Positions 47,501 through 59,880 of a stretch of 64,000 nucleotides of DNA are shown here, one piece after another. The position numbers and the translations under genes are program-made. Origin of the DNA: Phoronis australis (Eukaryota > Phoronida > Phoronidae); NCBI GenBank assembly GCA_002633005.1, contig NMRA01000426.1, positions 330,506-394,505 of the forward strand. Direction: 5' to 3'. The first letter of the stretch is position 1. Each line of letters starts with the position of its first letter. Below the pieces are notes generated by a model. It did not search any database, was not told the DNA's origin, and was given only the letters and a program-made list of their open reading frames with translations.

Positions 47501-48124
47501 GCACCGGGTGAGAACATAAGAGCTAGTAGAAACCACATTGACAATATCTGCAGTATTGACAATAAAAGCTCACTAATTACGGTAAAAATTCTCTAGTTTA
47601 GAAAAATTAATTATTTTCCCAAAGGTCCGAGCTTGTACCAAATTCTAGAAAATAAGCAATATTGGTTGTACCAAAGCCACTGTTTGCAATATTGGTCGTC
47701 ACAAAGTCACTGTTTGCAATACTGGTCGTCACAAAGTCACTGTTTGCAATAGATCTCCATGATAGCAACTAACAGCATATGTTAATAAAAACAACAATGG
47801 ATTAAAAACGGCTTGACATGTTTCGGCATTTATTAAAACACCATCCTCAGAAGAAAAAACAGTGGCCACCTTGTTAGGCCCAACAACAAGTAATGATACA
47901 CAGACACAGTCAGTTACAAGGAGTAACAATAGACTAGACTAACAATGACAACCTGTGGTGTGACAGTTGCCTATTGAGACTGGGCTTGCAGTTTGCACCA
48001 ATTGACGTGTAGAGTCTTATGAATTTGCAGCTCCCTTGTTTTTGCTTGTTGTATTACAGCAAAGTTATTGAAAGAGCAAATTGCAAATGATTCTTCACCT
48101 GGATGTTACACACTATAGCGATGC
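44569..48124. other. Upstream region of the receptor; no gene recognised
   Basis: Should contain the non-coding first exon(s) and promoter of the receptor, but I cannot place them. It has a 54-bp duplication at 46786-46904 and three 30-bp CACAAAGTCACTGTTTGCAA repeats at about 47670-47750. The open frames are short and domain-free. Confidence 0.4.
46786..46904. repeat. 54-bp direct duplication
   Basis: AATTACCAAGCATCTCCC, then CATAGCCAGACTCCATGCAG and ATTGTTCACAT, occurs twice. Confidence 0.88.
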
Positions 48125-48328
48125 ATGAATACCTTGCACTTGCAGCCTCATTTTCAACCACTTTATGAATACCTTGCACTTGCACCCTCATTTTCAATTA
48201 CTTTATGAATACCTTGCACTTGCACCCTCATTTTCAACCACTTTATGAATACCTTGCACTTGCAGCCTCATTTTCAACCACTTTATGAATACCTTGCACT
48301 TGCACCCTCATTTTCAACCACTTTATGA
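48125..48328. repeat. 40-bp minisatellite, 5 copies
   Basis: Units of TTTATGAATACCTTGCACTT followed by GCACCCTCATTTTCAACCAC with one or two substitutions each. Confidence 0.95.
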
Positions 48329-48868
48329 ACTGCCAAGTATATTTTCACAACGCCACAAGTACCCATCTCCCAATCTTTAGAATAAAAAAATTAATTCATC
48401 TTGAATTTCTGCGTTCCAAATTTTAGAGGATGACCTAAACTGAATAATTTTTAAAGTATAATTTTTTAAAGTAAAGCTCAAATTGTCAATATTGTCAATA
48501 TCCTGTTTTTAAGGCTTTCAAGTTTCTTCTAACGTAGCTGTGGTACATAATGTACACAGAGAAATGTTGCTGCTTTGGAAAATATGGAAAACTAAAATTT
48601 CATGAAGAGATCAAGTGACTGGTATAACCAGTGAATAGAGAGAATGTTTTTTTGCTCACGAGACTCATAACTTGAATACATGTGACATAACATGTGATAA
48701 GAAGGTAAAGTACCATAGTGATCATAGTTGCCTCACACATTTGTAAACACACAGACAACCATTTCCTGATTGACAGTTTGGTACATAAAAGAACTTAACC
48801 CTACATTGTTCATCTTGTGTGGGTCAGCTAACTAGTTATGAGCAGTGATGGATAGACTGTAGCCTTAT
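48329..48868. other. No gene recognised
   Basis: AT-rich spacer between the 40-bp array and dispersed element copy B. Confidence 0.4.
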
Positions 48869-48905
48869 GGTACAAAGCTGTATACTAAATATACAGCTTT
48901 GTACC
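48869..48905. repeat. 16-bp-stem hairpin at the element end
   Basis: GGTACAAAGCTGTATA, spacer CTAAA, then the exact reverse complement. The inverted half appears to be private to copy B. Confidence 0.93.
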
Positions 48906-49600
48906 GATGTGGGTAAAAAAGTGGTAAGATAAAATCTGACACAAAATTAGTATCATTAAAAACTACAGTCTTCCTTGAGTAAACTGAATTATTTAACGGT
49001 GCTGGAAAAATGGCGTTCTACCGTTATTCTGCTGCTAAAGTTGTGGAGCGATCTTCTGCGTCGGCTTTTGGCGCCATGAAATATTGCGTCACCTATTGGC
49101 CAGTTTCTTTTTTCGACGATTCTTCAATCAACTGTTGTTTTTTCAGAAGGTTGCGTACACGGCACAACAAATTATTGGAACTAGTTTTACTTCATTATGA
49201 GTTTTTAGAATATGGATACCAAAAAACGAATTTCAGAACAAATTTTGCTGCTGTGAAGTTGTCGCAAAAATTTAGGAAATGGCGCGTGCGCGTGACACGA
49301 GTGTACTGTTTTCAAAATGACAACATACTTTTCATTGTTACAAAAGGTCGAGAATGACGCAAGAAAATGACGTTTGTTGCATTGTTTTTCACTTAAACGG
49401 TTTAACGGGCAAGGTGAGTGTTGTTTGATTCCCAAATTTTGCGTGCACCCCGTCCGGTCTTTAGTTCTACATGTTGATACAAGTTTCACAGCGAGGTGAC
49501 GACCAGAACTACCCGGGCTGTGCCGGGGTCTACGGAAGAAATACACACAGTGGTACCTAGCTGTATTTTGTCTTTTGTCTTTATACAGCTAGCTGGCTGG
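48869..49600 (+). mobile_element. Dispersed element of about 730 bp, copy B
   Basis: Homologous along its length to 51638-52361 (reverse) and more distantly to 36628-37310. The left end is a hairpin (48869-48905, 16-bp stem); the right end is TTATACAGCTAGCTGGCTGG. AGCTGTAT occurs inverted near both termini. It contains a 115-codon plus-strand frame at 49010-49357 (MAFYRYSAAK start, DDSSINCCFFRRLRTRHNK inside) whose first 65 or so codons are also open and similar in copy C. No known protein family was recognised. Confidence 0.72.
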
Positions 49601-51122
49601 CTAGTAGTGTAGTTTAGGTACCTTGATGTTGATGCACACACATGTGAACTACTGGTTCTCATAGAAAGTACAACAGAAGAAAGGCATCTCTAAATCCATT
49701 GACAGTTTGCAATTGCTTGTTAGCAAAATGGTTTGGGAACATGACTTGAATGCCAGCAGCTCGGGTTCAACAGCAGCTCTGAACAGACTGGTAGATGTTT
49801 TGTCTACAATGGTGCCACATGAAAAAATAAGCATGGCTGGAATATGCATGCACGGGAGTCTAGAGGCAGAAAAGGGAGACAGGTCCATCTCTTAAACTAA
49901 CCCTAAAAAAACACAAATCCTCTGCTTTGAAATAAGTGAAACGAAAATTGTGTATTTCTAGTTCTGGGTGTGAGTTACAGTCAAATAAAGACTTCTCTTA
50001 CGTGCTTCCCAAGAGGCAATTGCTACTAAGCCAATCAGTTTGGTTGCTCAACTCATCGTACGTGGCCTTGCATGCCAGCTGTAGGGGTTCTATACCAGTC
50101 ATGGACAGGATTTTTATACACATATAATGACATGCCCGTATCTGTGTACAAGTGTACCATACTTGCCAAAATTTCATTTGAAACCACAGAGTAGTACCCA
50201 TCAGGACTATTCCTACAGTCTGTCGCCTCCAATTTTACCAGTCATCCCTAGAATTTCCTAAATACCTTAGTAACTGCCTCATCAAATCAATCCTCAACCA
50301 ATAATCAAAACCGGAACCAGCCACATACCTGCATAAAGCGACTTACAGGAATCAACATTGTTGTTTTGCCAATTACCAAAAAGCTTTCCCTTTCCCTGTC
50401 ATTCCAAAACAAGGATCACATGCTGTGAACACTGTACAACCAACCACAGGTCAACTAGATACAACTCAGCAATTGTAACAACATTATGTCATACCGGTAA
50501 TTACATTCAACTGTTCATGTCAGTTCACATTTGTGAGTGAACTGGGCTCAGTGAGCTTTAGGGACAAAATATGCCTCACACTGTTTAAACCATTTATAAA
50601 GAGTTCCTACCATGCATTTTCTGAAGTTTCAGTTTGCTAAAATGATATGAATACCATAAAATCTAACTAAATAAGCTTTTGTTATGCCAAATAGTCACAA
50701 TTTTTAGTTTTGAAGTAAATAAGTTATTTCCAAGTTTCCCGCCAAATGATGTAATGGGTGGAAGTCACTTGACAATCAATTGCAATGGCGGAACACAGCA
50801 GATCAGAAGACGAGGACGATTTTGAGCAAGAACTGGAAAATTATCACGCAGAGAGGAGAGTGGATACCGGCATCACACTCAAGAAAAAAAAGAATCAGAC
50901 AACGAATTTGATTTCCCACTTAGCAAACTTTTGTCGGCTTTGAGGCCGTATGATCTTGATTCACTTGTGCGAGAAATCCGTGCATAGCTCACATAGCTGC
51001 ATTGGTTCAGTTCACTTGCACTTGGTCATATAAACAGCCCCTACTATGGACAAGGTTTGTAAACCACGGCGAGAACACTGAGACAAATGAATTGTGATCA
51101 ATACTTACATAAGGAGTTTGTG
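49601..51122. other. No recognised gene; short acidic-basic ORF
   Basis: At 50785 an ATG in good context opens a 52-codon plus-strand frame beginning MAEHSRSEDEDDFEQELENY, then a Lys-rich stretch and a stop. Acidic N termini like this occur in transposase-like proteins, but nothing downstream continues it. The rest is featureless. Confidence 0.3.
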
Positions 51123-51570
51123 TAAAAAACAATCGTTCGACCCACCTTAGAATACGCCTCTACTGTTTGGGACCTTTATACCCACAAAGGCTGTGGAGAA
51201 GGTACAGAGGAGAGCTGCTCGTTGAGTCACGAGACGTTTCAATCGCCTATCTTCTGTTGGGTCAATGTTGAACACCTTAAATTGGCCCGCCTTCAGCCAC
51301 AGATGCAAAATCTGCAGGCTAAAAATGTTTTACAAGTTCGATAAAAAGTCGATGATCATCAACTCTGATGTTACCCTTGTCACAGATTCTGCTCTCTCTG
51401 GCATCCATACCAGAAGGTCGTCTAATTATAACATTCCAATAAAATAGGACAGATTACAGGAAAAATACATTCTTTCCTAGAACAGTCGCGGAAAGGAATA
51501 GCTTGCGTGGCTACGTTACATCAGCCCCATTTCTTGACATCTTTGTTACCAAGCTACCTGCCTTCCTGAA
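51123..51570 (+). pseudogene. Non-LTR retrotransposon (CR1/Jockey-like) RT 3' end fragment
   Basis: The plus-strand frame contains TIVRPTLEYASTVWD (the LINE 'vRP.lEYa..vWdp' block). It continues in shifted frames with SMLNTLNWPAFSHRCKICRL ('ml..L.w..L..RR'), MFYKFDKK, RRSSNYNIP and a degraded SFfPRTV.EWN-like ending near 51475. Several frameshifts are present; the 5' part is missing, as is usual for 5'-truncated LINEs. It ends close to dispersed element copy C. Confidence 0.72.
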
Positions 51571-51637
51571 GTAGCACAGTCGGGTGACTCCATCTAGAGC
51601 ACCTGCTTGCAGTCTGCCCTACTTGGGAATGACCTGG

Positions 51638-52361
51638 CCAGCCAGCTAGCTGTATGAAGACTATCGTCAAAATACAGCTAGGTACCACTGAGTGTTGCGC
51701 TTCGACAGACCTCGAAATTGCGCACAGCCCAGATAGTTGTGCTCGTCGCCTTGTCATGAAACTTGTATCAAGATGTAGAGCTAAAGACCGTCGGAGGTGC
51801 ACGCATAATTTGAGAATCAACCGACACTCACCTTGACTATTACAGCTTTTTAATAAACAACAATCTAATAAGCGTCATTTTCTTGCATAATTCTCCGCCT
51901 TTAGTAACAAAGGAAGAGTTTGTCATCGTTTTAAAAACAATTCACTTGTCACACATGCTCGCAGCATTTCTTAAATTCTTTGCGACATCACTTCGGAGAC
52001 GATGACAGCCTAGCAGCAGCAAAGTTTATTCTGAAATTTGGTTTGCCATAATTAAAATTCTAAAAACTTGTAATAAAGCGACATCAGTTCTGATAATTTG
52101 TAGTGACACGTACGCAACCTCGTGAAAGAACAACGGTTGATTGAAGAATCAGCGAAAAAAGAAACTGAAAAATGGGTGATGCAATATATCTTGGCACCAA
52201 AAGTCGACGCAAAAGATTGCACCACAATTTTAGCAGCAACATAATGGTAAAACGCTAATTTACTCAAGAGTGTAGATTTAATGAAACTAATTTTGTGTCA
52301 GTTTTTATCTGGTCACTTTTTTACCCATACATATCTACCAGTACTAATACAGCTTTGCACC
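51638..52361 (-). mobile_element. Dispersed element of about 730 bp, copy C (inverted)
   Basis: Reverse-oriented homologue of 48869-49600. It starts on this strand CCAGCCAGCTAGCTGTAT and ends ATACAGCTTTGCACC. The minus-strand frame at 52052-52267 (DSSINRCSFTRLRTCHYK) parallels the copy B frame. Confidence 0.72.
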
Positions 52362-54160
52362 AAGGCTATGAACGACAATGACCCTTGCCTCTGATGGCGC
52401 AACCAGTAGAGATGACGGAGCTCCTATAAGAGCTTCATACGCCGGAAGCTTTTCAATGAATTAGGCCGTCCGGCCACTGATTTTGAGTTTTCACCTCGTC
52501 AAAAATATATTCCACACTTAAAAAAGTGCTTACTTTCTTCATACGGAAATTGCCAGTTTGTCGCGTAAAGTCACGATGTCGATAACGCCGTCCATCCGTA
52601 TAATTCATCGGTAATTTCCGTACCGTCCTTGACATCGACCCGTCCAAGATGGACGTGTGTTTTGGCTTTTTGTGAACATTTTTGTTCTTTGACTGCGAAT
52701 TTCTTACGAAGTCGCTGGAACAGGACGCTGTGAATGGTATTGGAAGAACAATTGCCAATTGTTTGTTGAAACCTTGTTTTGTGTAAATTTATTGAGTTTT
52801 ATGTTAGCTATGGAGGGCTGAAGTGAAGCACCCGTGGAATTTCTAGTCGGGAGTGTCATACCTTGTAGTATTATATGTAGTGTATTGAGGACGATCAGAA
52901 GCTGAGGACGCCTGTGTGCCAAGTCACTGTCTAGCTCAGCTAAGGCTGAGGCCGAGCCAGGCTCATCCGTTCAGCAGGCGTTCGTAAGCAGTCGTCAACT
53001 ACACGACTAGCTGTATTTCTATGCTAGAATTTTGGGAGCATAAGTTGGAATCAGTAACTGCAGTAAAAACGGACAGTTGATACCATTAGCTACTAACCTG
53101 GAAGAGGTACAAATTCAGGTGAAAACAGGTACAAGTACGCCGCTGATTTCTTTAAGATGGAAGACACTTCCGGCCAATCTTTGGACCGTATCGATTACTA
53201 TTGCCCCCTGACGGCAGTACCCAACAAGTGAGGACTAAAGAACATTTTACGTTGGTGTGGAGAGTGGAAATAACAAAACAAAATTTAACACAAGTGTTAG
53301 TTACCGATATAATAAACATTAAAGAAATGTTATCTGAGGACACACATAGAAAGATATAAACAAAACAACTTGCATAAATACTCAAACAAACGTATGAACA
53401 CTCGGCACTGAGTGGTTAGTCGCGTACAAATATATTACATGAAAACGGTTCCAATTTTTGCTCTCATAGTCGCTCCACAGAGATCATTACAAACAAATAA
53501 AATTACCTTTAAAAGAGTGATTGTTGCAGGCATGAGATTTAACGCAAACCATGATGCAACGCGTGGTCGCAATTCAGTTGCATCTGCGTTAGACCGTCGT
53601 TGAGTGTTTTGTAACGAAGACCGACGACGTCGGCAAAGAAGTTGCAAATCGAGGTTAACCGATGGTGCGGCATTGGCGTCAATATTTTGTCCGGTCCGTC
53701 GTCGCATAAAGGTCGCATAATTATGTCACAAGTGTGAAACGTATGGTTTTGCATGGTTTTCTACATGGATTTAAAAATATCTCAAAAATGACTCCAAGGT
53801 AAAAAGTTGTGACCCTTAAATCAGCTAGGTTACTACGCGGGTTGGTAAGAAAAGTTTGCGCCTATTGTCTTCGTGCGCGTAGCTCACACCTTTTCTTTGT
53901 AGGTGATGTAGATCTACCAGTCTGGTCACGGATTGGTAGAAGGCGACTTTCATTGTTTTGTAAATGAATTTTCACAACTCAGTACGCAGAAGTCCAGTTT
54001 TTTTATTCCACCCATCAAAATCCATGTTAAAACGATAACCCAATTAATTATTCTTGAAGGCTGATATTTAATACATTATTTCCTACTATTGTATGATTTG
54101 AACGGGGGTTATGGAGTTATATGGCTCCCTATAAAATGTAGACAATTCGTTTCAGGCCCG
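52362..54160. other. No gene recognised
   Basis: Several 70-100-codon frames on both strands (for example 52453-52758 and 53435-53707 on minus) without domains. A comparatively GC-rich patch lies at 53530-53710. Confidence 0.35.
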
Positions 54161-54800
54161 TAGGAAGGAAAACATTATTGGGGGGGGGGGGNCACTTGCT
54201 ATCACCACCTCCTCCCCCCGTTCTCTGTATGTCACCATATTTGTACCGAAGCCCCCCCCCACGTCAGCCATAGGTGGAGGTAATACCGCGGCTGCAGCCA
54301 TCAGGATTTGAATGACCGTGAACCAACAGTTTTCCGGAGATTAAGAATGGGTCTAGGACCACAGCGCACTGACATGTACCTGGGAGCTCAGTGCCTGAAG
54401 TAACTATAGCTGGGTTCCAACAGGGGATTCGTACCTATTCCTCTGCTCTGGGTTGAAGGTCAAGGTTTATTTTATTATGATCCAGTTTCGGGGAAAACCT
54501 CATTTTATTATGGCCATTCTTCGAGGTATTTTTGGAAAGGTGAGGTCCCTAGTATGAGTGCCTTTGTGGCCGTTTCAGAATCCCGTTAATCCAGTTTCTG
54601 GTTGCTGGGGGAAATGATACAGAATGTGTCCCAAAATGTACACATTTCAACGTCTGGAGTTCAAATTCAGTTCCCGTGAGTCACTGAGATTCTACGCAGG
54701 TCTACTGCATGGTTACACCTTATTTTTAACTTGGGTGTACCAGTCATGACGTGCTTCGTGCATGCGCGCACCCGGGGGGGGGGCTTGGGGGGCTCGTTCA
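54161..54800. other. G/C homopolymer-rich patches, possible transposon ends
   Basis: A G-run containing a single N at 54192, C-runs near 54215 and 54252, and a G-run near 54774. Similar G-rich patches adjoin the hAT-like ends elsewhere, but no inverted termini were matched here. Confidence 0.3.
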
Positions 54801-55190
54801 TTTAGAAAAGTGGGCAAAAGGTCCGATTCAAAGAAACACAAAGTCCGAGAAAAACAAGACAAAAGTCCTCTAAAAAGACAGGAATTCGGCATATGCAGGG
54901 TTCATAGCCCTGGACGAGCCCCGTATTCCGTTTTTTTTTTCTTTAGTAAAAAGTCCACATCCTCTATATTTTAGGCTGTGTGCGCGCATGCCGTGTGTGT
55001 AGTATGCACGGGAAATGCAAGCAAACGATTCAGTTTTGAAGAACAAAAATTCATTGCGCAATACTACTGGAAACTAAAAACATCAAGGAAGTGCAAAGAG
55101 AACATTTCCAATTTGATGATCAATGAGTTACAGTAGATTTTATTTGTTTAAGTACTTAAACTTCTATGGTTTGTAAACTTAAACCCAGTA
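54801..55190. other. No gene recognised
   Basis: Spacer with a T10 run near 54931 and no domain-bearing frame. Confidence 0.35.
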
Positions 55191-55194
55191 ATCT

Positions 55195-55890
55195 AGTTCC
55201 TAAGCCAATAACCAATTTATTGTCGTTTGAATTGTGAGAACATTTTGGGACACTTTGTAGATGTGTTCGAAATTCATCAATTTCCTTGAGACTTATTTCA
55301 GATAGACAAAAATCGTTTAGTGTACTTTTATATTTGGGATCTGATGATAGATCGAATTTTCCCAATTTCGGACTGCAACTAAGTTCATTGAAGCATTGTC
55401 ATTTCTTACAGATTAGCTTCTAATTGTCAAAAAAGCCATCTCTCAATCAATCCATTTTCATGGATACACAAACATGTAAGTCAGAAACCAATAATCAAAT
55501 CCTTGATTTAATGACTTAATTAATTCCTTTTTGATCCTCTGTTAGTGAGTTTAAACAGCAAATCTTGTAGCGAAGTCAAAAAGCAATTCATTTATTGCCA
55601 TTTGAATCGTGAGTAAATTTTTGGGAAGTATCCAAATTTCATCAATGTCTTCGAGAATTATTTTAGATAGGCAAAACGCCGTCCAAGTGCACTTTCCTAT
55701 TTGGGGATCGGATTATAAAGTTTTTTTTCCGTATTCAGGCTTCAAGTCAATTCCCGAAATCGTCATCATTTCTTAAAAGATTAGCTTGTAATTTCCAAAA
55801 AATCAGCTATTAACCTGTTGGTTTTCGTAGATACATAACCACGTAAATCAGAAACCAACGAATTTGTTGATCGAAACGGAATATTGTTGT
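55195..55890. repeat. Diverged direct duplication, period about 368 bp
   Basis: Words recur in the same order: TTTGAATTGTGAG, TTCATCAAT, TTTCAGATAG, TATTTGGG, GATTAGCTT (55411 and 55779) and GTAAGTCAGAAACCAA. The two units are roughly 70-80% alike by eye. Confidence 0.75.
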
Positions 55891-55974
55891 AAGCCGTGAT
55901 TTTCCGCAGGCATGACGGGTAACCGGGGAAATGGGAGATTGGGCATTCATAGTAAGGTGTATTTTTGGTCATTT

Positions 55975-56347
55975 CCGAGGTACCTATAACGGTTCACGAG
56001 TTGAACGTGACCTCAAAAAAGTTGAAATATTTGATTATTATTGCCAGTATTTAATTAGTTTAATTTGGTTACGTTGTTCCAACCATAGACTACAAGTGGA
56101 AGTGAGTAGACACGAGAAAGTGGAATATTAAAATAGATTATGTTTGATTTGCAATGATGGCCTTGTAGAGGATGAATACCACTTCCCATGTATTTGCAAG
56201 AGATATTGTGAACTTAATAAAGGTCACGTTTTATGAAGGAAGTTCAATGGAAGCATCCAACTCAAGAATCCTGTATACGTGTGCCAGCTAATCTAGATAT
56301 ATCTGTTGTTAAATATGTGTATTCTGCCCTTAAAAGACGAGAATAAC
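55975..56347 (+). pseudogene. LINE/RT-family C-terminal remnant
   Basis: The plus strand reads LRCSNHRLQVEVSRHEKVEY, then a stop, then RLCLICNDGLVEDEYHFPCI and CKRYCELN. This matches the tail of many non-LTR RT proteins: 'lR.s.H.L.ie.GR', then the zinc-knuckle-like C..C..g.veDE.HfL..C..Y. A later piece, NLDISVVKYVYSALKRRE, fits the final helix. Broken by stops; no upstream RT core was found. Confidence 0.6.
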
Positions 56348-57610
56348 TTTTAAATGGGTTGACTGCGTGTGAAAATGTGCCTGTTTATTTTTTTGCTCAT
56401 TGTAATTTGGGCCCGTCTTTAATACAAATAAACATATATGTGTATTTGGGTACACTCGTTCGACATGTAGACGGTCACTCCAATCGTAGCCTCGACGGCA
56501 GCGTTTTCCACATGTGAGAATTCATTACAAACAATCCATAATAACCATTATCAAAAGAGATACTATTCTTGTGATACTATGGGAAACAGTAACATTATTC
56601 TATAACTAACCATCGAAAATAGTCCTTTTGTGTAATTAACAAATAGCTGTCTTCACGATCTTCAAAATTCTACCCTTTCGATGGCGGTCAATCCTACTGT
56701 ATTTTTTCACATTTTTAGTTGTTTGAGTCGAATGTCTGGATACTACGCTTTGCACAAATGTTTTGTGTTTTTTATGAATTTGGAATCTCAATTTCCCTCG
56801 TGAATACTTGGCAGTGTCATTTCCCCGAACTGCTCCACCGAGAGAGGGTCCCGTCTGAAATGGGACACCCTAATTATGAAAGGCTAAGCATAATTAAGCT
56901 TGAAAAAGAGTGACAGTTCATTCCACCGTCGTGTGGTCACAAGACAGTGCACTAGGAAGTGACCTTCCTCAACATGAAAGTCGGTTGCACGAGTTCAGGA
57001 AAAACAGGAGACTAGACGTAATCGAGTCCAACTTTGGGTCTTCTCTCCGTGAGTGAACTCTTACGAATTTGTTAATAAAAACATAAAAGGTGGCCACTTG
57101 AATGTCATCAATGGCCTCCTCCAAGGGTGGGCCCCCTCAATATGAACAAAAATATATATATATATTGAAAAATCCTGAAATGAGCAGCAATTAATTATAT
57201 CTGTCAGATCATCAATTTTTCTCAAGTGATACACAATTCGAGAAAAAAGCGACAGTTGTCTCCGTTATTCCTTTCCAGATAGGGGCCTGTGATTTTCCAG
57301 TCGTAAAATTGACTTACTGAATTTAAAAATCCAGAAAATTCAATACGCTCTGCAAAAGCTTCCCTTTATATTTTCTTTCGATTTTTCGGAATATATGCAT
57401 GAATCATTAAGTTCACGTTTTCAAGTGCGTTTAGACGACCAGTGTTGCGAAAGCGGAGACCCCAACAAAGTGGCCAGGGTCTTCAAAAGGTAAATTATGC
57501 ATTGATACAGACTTGTTAAATGTTCTCTAGAATTTTCTCTCTTATCTGCATTGAGCAGTCGTCCTTTCCTGTGTCCACGCCCCACGCGTATGTCGGTTGC
57601 CACGGTTTAA
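56348..57610. other. No gene recognised
   Basis: AT-rich with a (TA)n patch at about 57150. No domain-bearing frames. Confidence 0.4.
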
Positions 57611-57665
57611 CCCTGACCCCTGAAAATGTTTGGGGGGCCCATGCCCCCCCCCCCCCCCCCCGGCT
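57611..57665. other. G/C-run transposon-like end
   Basis: GGGGGGCCCATG followed by a C-run of about 18. The layout resembles hAT-like element ends in this window, but no partner end was matched. Confidence 0.3.
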
Positions 57666-59007
57666 CTCCGCTTCCTACGACGCTTGCGTTTCAGTGTAAA
57701 TGTTGAGATTCACCGACTTAGATTCTCAGTCGATCGCCGGCCTCACTAGAAAACATTTGAAATGGGACTTTAGCCATTGTGGACAAAACTGGTCCGCTAA
57801 ACTAAAATGTATCTTCAATGTGCAATCTGAATAATGATTTCTACTCTAAGTCTTTCTGTGATACTAAAGCATGAATTCTACTGTTCAGCATTGGCAAGTG
57901 ACTGAGGAGGCGCCGGGCCGGGACTAAACTTTTACACGACATTTAAGGAAAATTCAAAACTGAGAAATATGCATACTCTTGTTTTCCTTGAGAAAGAAGG
58001 TATTTATTTTGTGAGTTTAGAATTTGTATTCTTCCATTGGAGATAGAGGTTGAAAGGTAGTGAACCAGACGAGGCTATGTCGCTCGGCGGTTGGCTTATT
58101 GTGATCTCTCACTGAATGCCGGACCTGTATATAGAACATGAACTTCATTTGACACTGCACTCTATATCACGACTTACCAAAAAAAAAAATAACTTGCATT
58201 CCACTGTTTGATTTTTTTTTTCTGATGCAGTAAGCTTAGTTTCTTTGTTCAGGTATAGCGGCTGTTTTTCACTGTGACGTACTTGGCAGCAGAAGAAGTT
58301 GTATATTTAAAAGTGATACGTGTAATTTAAATTTAAACACTAAAGTCAGACCAGCCCATTGGACTTGCAAGTCACTGATTACACAATAGTACATAAATAC
58401 CCCTTGATCATGCCGCACTTCACATGAGCTGCTGATGCGGAGGGTGCGTACTCCTACTTTTGCCACAATTACTTGTGTTTTGGAGTCATTATATCATATA
58501 GCAATATTGACCGCCTCCGAAACGGTTAATAACACAACTTTGGGGTCTTAATGATAACCAAGATGTTGACATATGTGGAAGTCAGTAATTGAATGGTATA
58601 TACGGAAATCACATTTTCCCTTAGCCCTGAGTCGAAAGTCTTTGGGGTCAAAACAATTGTCTGTGTTGTTTACTAAAGAGGTCACTTAGGCCTACTTCTA
58701 AAAATCCAGCTGGCGCTGCGTGCAGAAGCACCATGAAGTCCACGTTGCGCACACGGTTAATATTGTGAAGTCTCTAGTGGTACGTATATTTTGTCATGTG
58801 GTGATATATAGACTAGCCTGTTTTCAGATTGGTAGTTTCCAACTAGGACCACAAAACACTTTTACGGTAGCCAGTGTTACAAAAACTCCTCACTGAGGAC
58901 CTCAGGCTCAGTTAGACGCTGGAGTCGACCAGTCAGTGACTGAGCCTGAGGCACTCCGGTCGTGCTGACCACGCTGAGAAGAGGTTGTGCATTCAGAAAA
59001 ACACGGC
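57666..59007. other. No gene recognised
   Basis: Contains a 13-bp inverted repeat, CCTCAGGCTCAGT / ACTGAGCCTGAGG, at about 58900-58952, just left of the dispersed repeat copy. Confidence 0.4.
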
Positions 59008-59255
59008 GTGGAATTGTCGTGAGGACTTGCCTGGGACCTCAGGAGTCTCACGCTCCACCTGCTTACATTTAATTTGAAAAGGTTTTGTCCAGTCACAGGT
59101 TGTCTGGGTCATAAATGGAGATAATGCAAGTCGTGTTACTTCAATGAGCTCTTATCATCACAAACCATCAGCTTTACGGGCAAAAAAAATGTAATCAGCT
59201 AATAGATATGTGCATGGTTCTCTGTTGATCCCAGACCATTGGGTGTGGGAGCTGG
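59008..59255 (+). repeat. Dispersed repeat, copy 2 (first copy at 10.5 kb)
   Basis: Same orientation and block order as 10548-10810: GTCGTGAGGACT, TGGGACCTCAGG, GTCTCACGCTCCACC, TTTGAAAAGG, ACGGGCAA.AAAATGTAATC and GATCCCAGACC. Confidence 0.7.
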
Positions 59256-59880
59256 TGGTAGTGATATAAAACATGCCAAGGCAGAATGGTTTTACCTTAT
59301 CAGACATCTGTCAACACACCATGTGATAGAGGAAACAGGAATCACCTGCAGGTGAACACTTCGACTACTGAGAAGGTCAGGTGTAGGCCTGATGCTCGAC
59401 TATCATCCAATGATGTCATTTCTACAGAGTGCATCCACAGTCTCCTCAGTTGAAGCACCAACACCAAATGAATCATGTAGGCATGAAGGCTCACATCAGA
59501 AATCGCAATACATCCTGAAAATCAACATGTTGAGATTGTCCAACCCCATTCTCCTAGATATAGATCAGTTCCTGGGACAAATAAGCCAATTAAATAAAAT
59601 TTAGAAGTTTTATTTTCCAAACTAGCATTGGGTCTCACTTGCTGTGTAATTGTGCATCTATAGTCAGTAGATAGTTCGTGTTATTCTGTTCGTTTTTAGC
59701 ACTCACTTATTTATAGGTAGATGCATATTGCCATCATCGCTCTCCAAGCATCTGGTATCCCCGGCTGTGTCTCCTAAACAGGGCCCTTGCAAGAACTTAT
59801 TTAAATGTGGCAGGTGTGTTCCTATGTGACTGACAACAGATGATGAGTTTTGGACCAACCCGATTACCGGCAGTGTATTA
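59256..59880. other. No gene recognised
   Basis: Short domain-free frames only. Confidence 0.4.
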
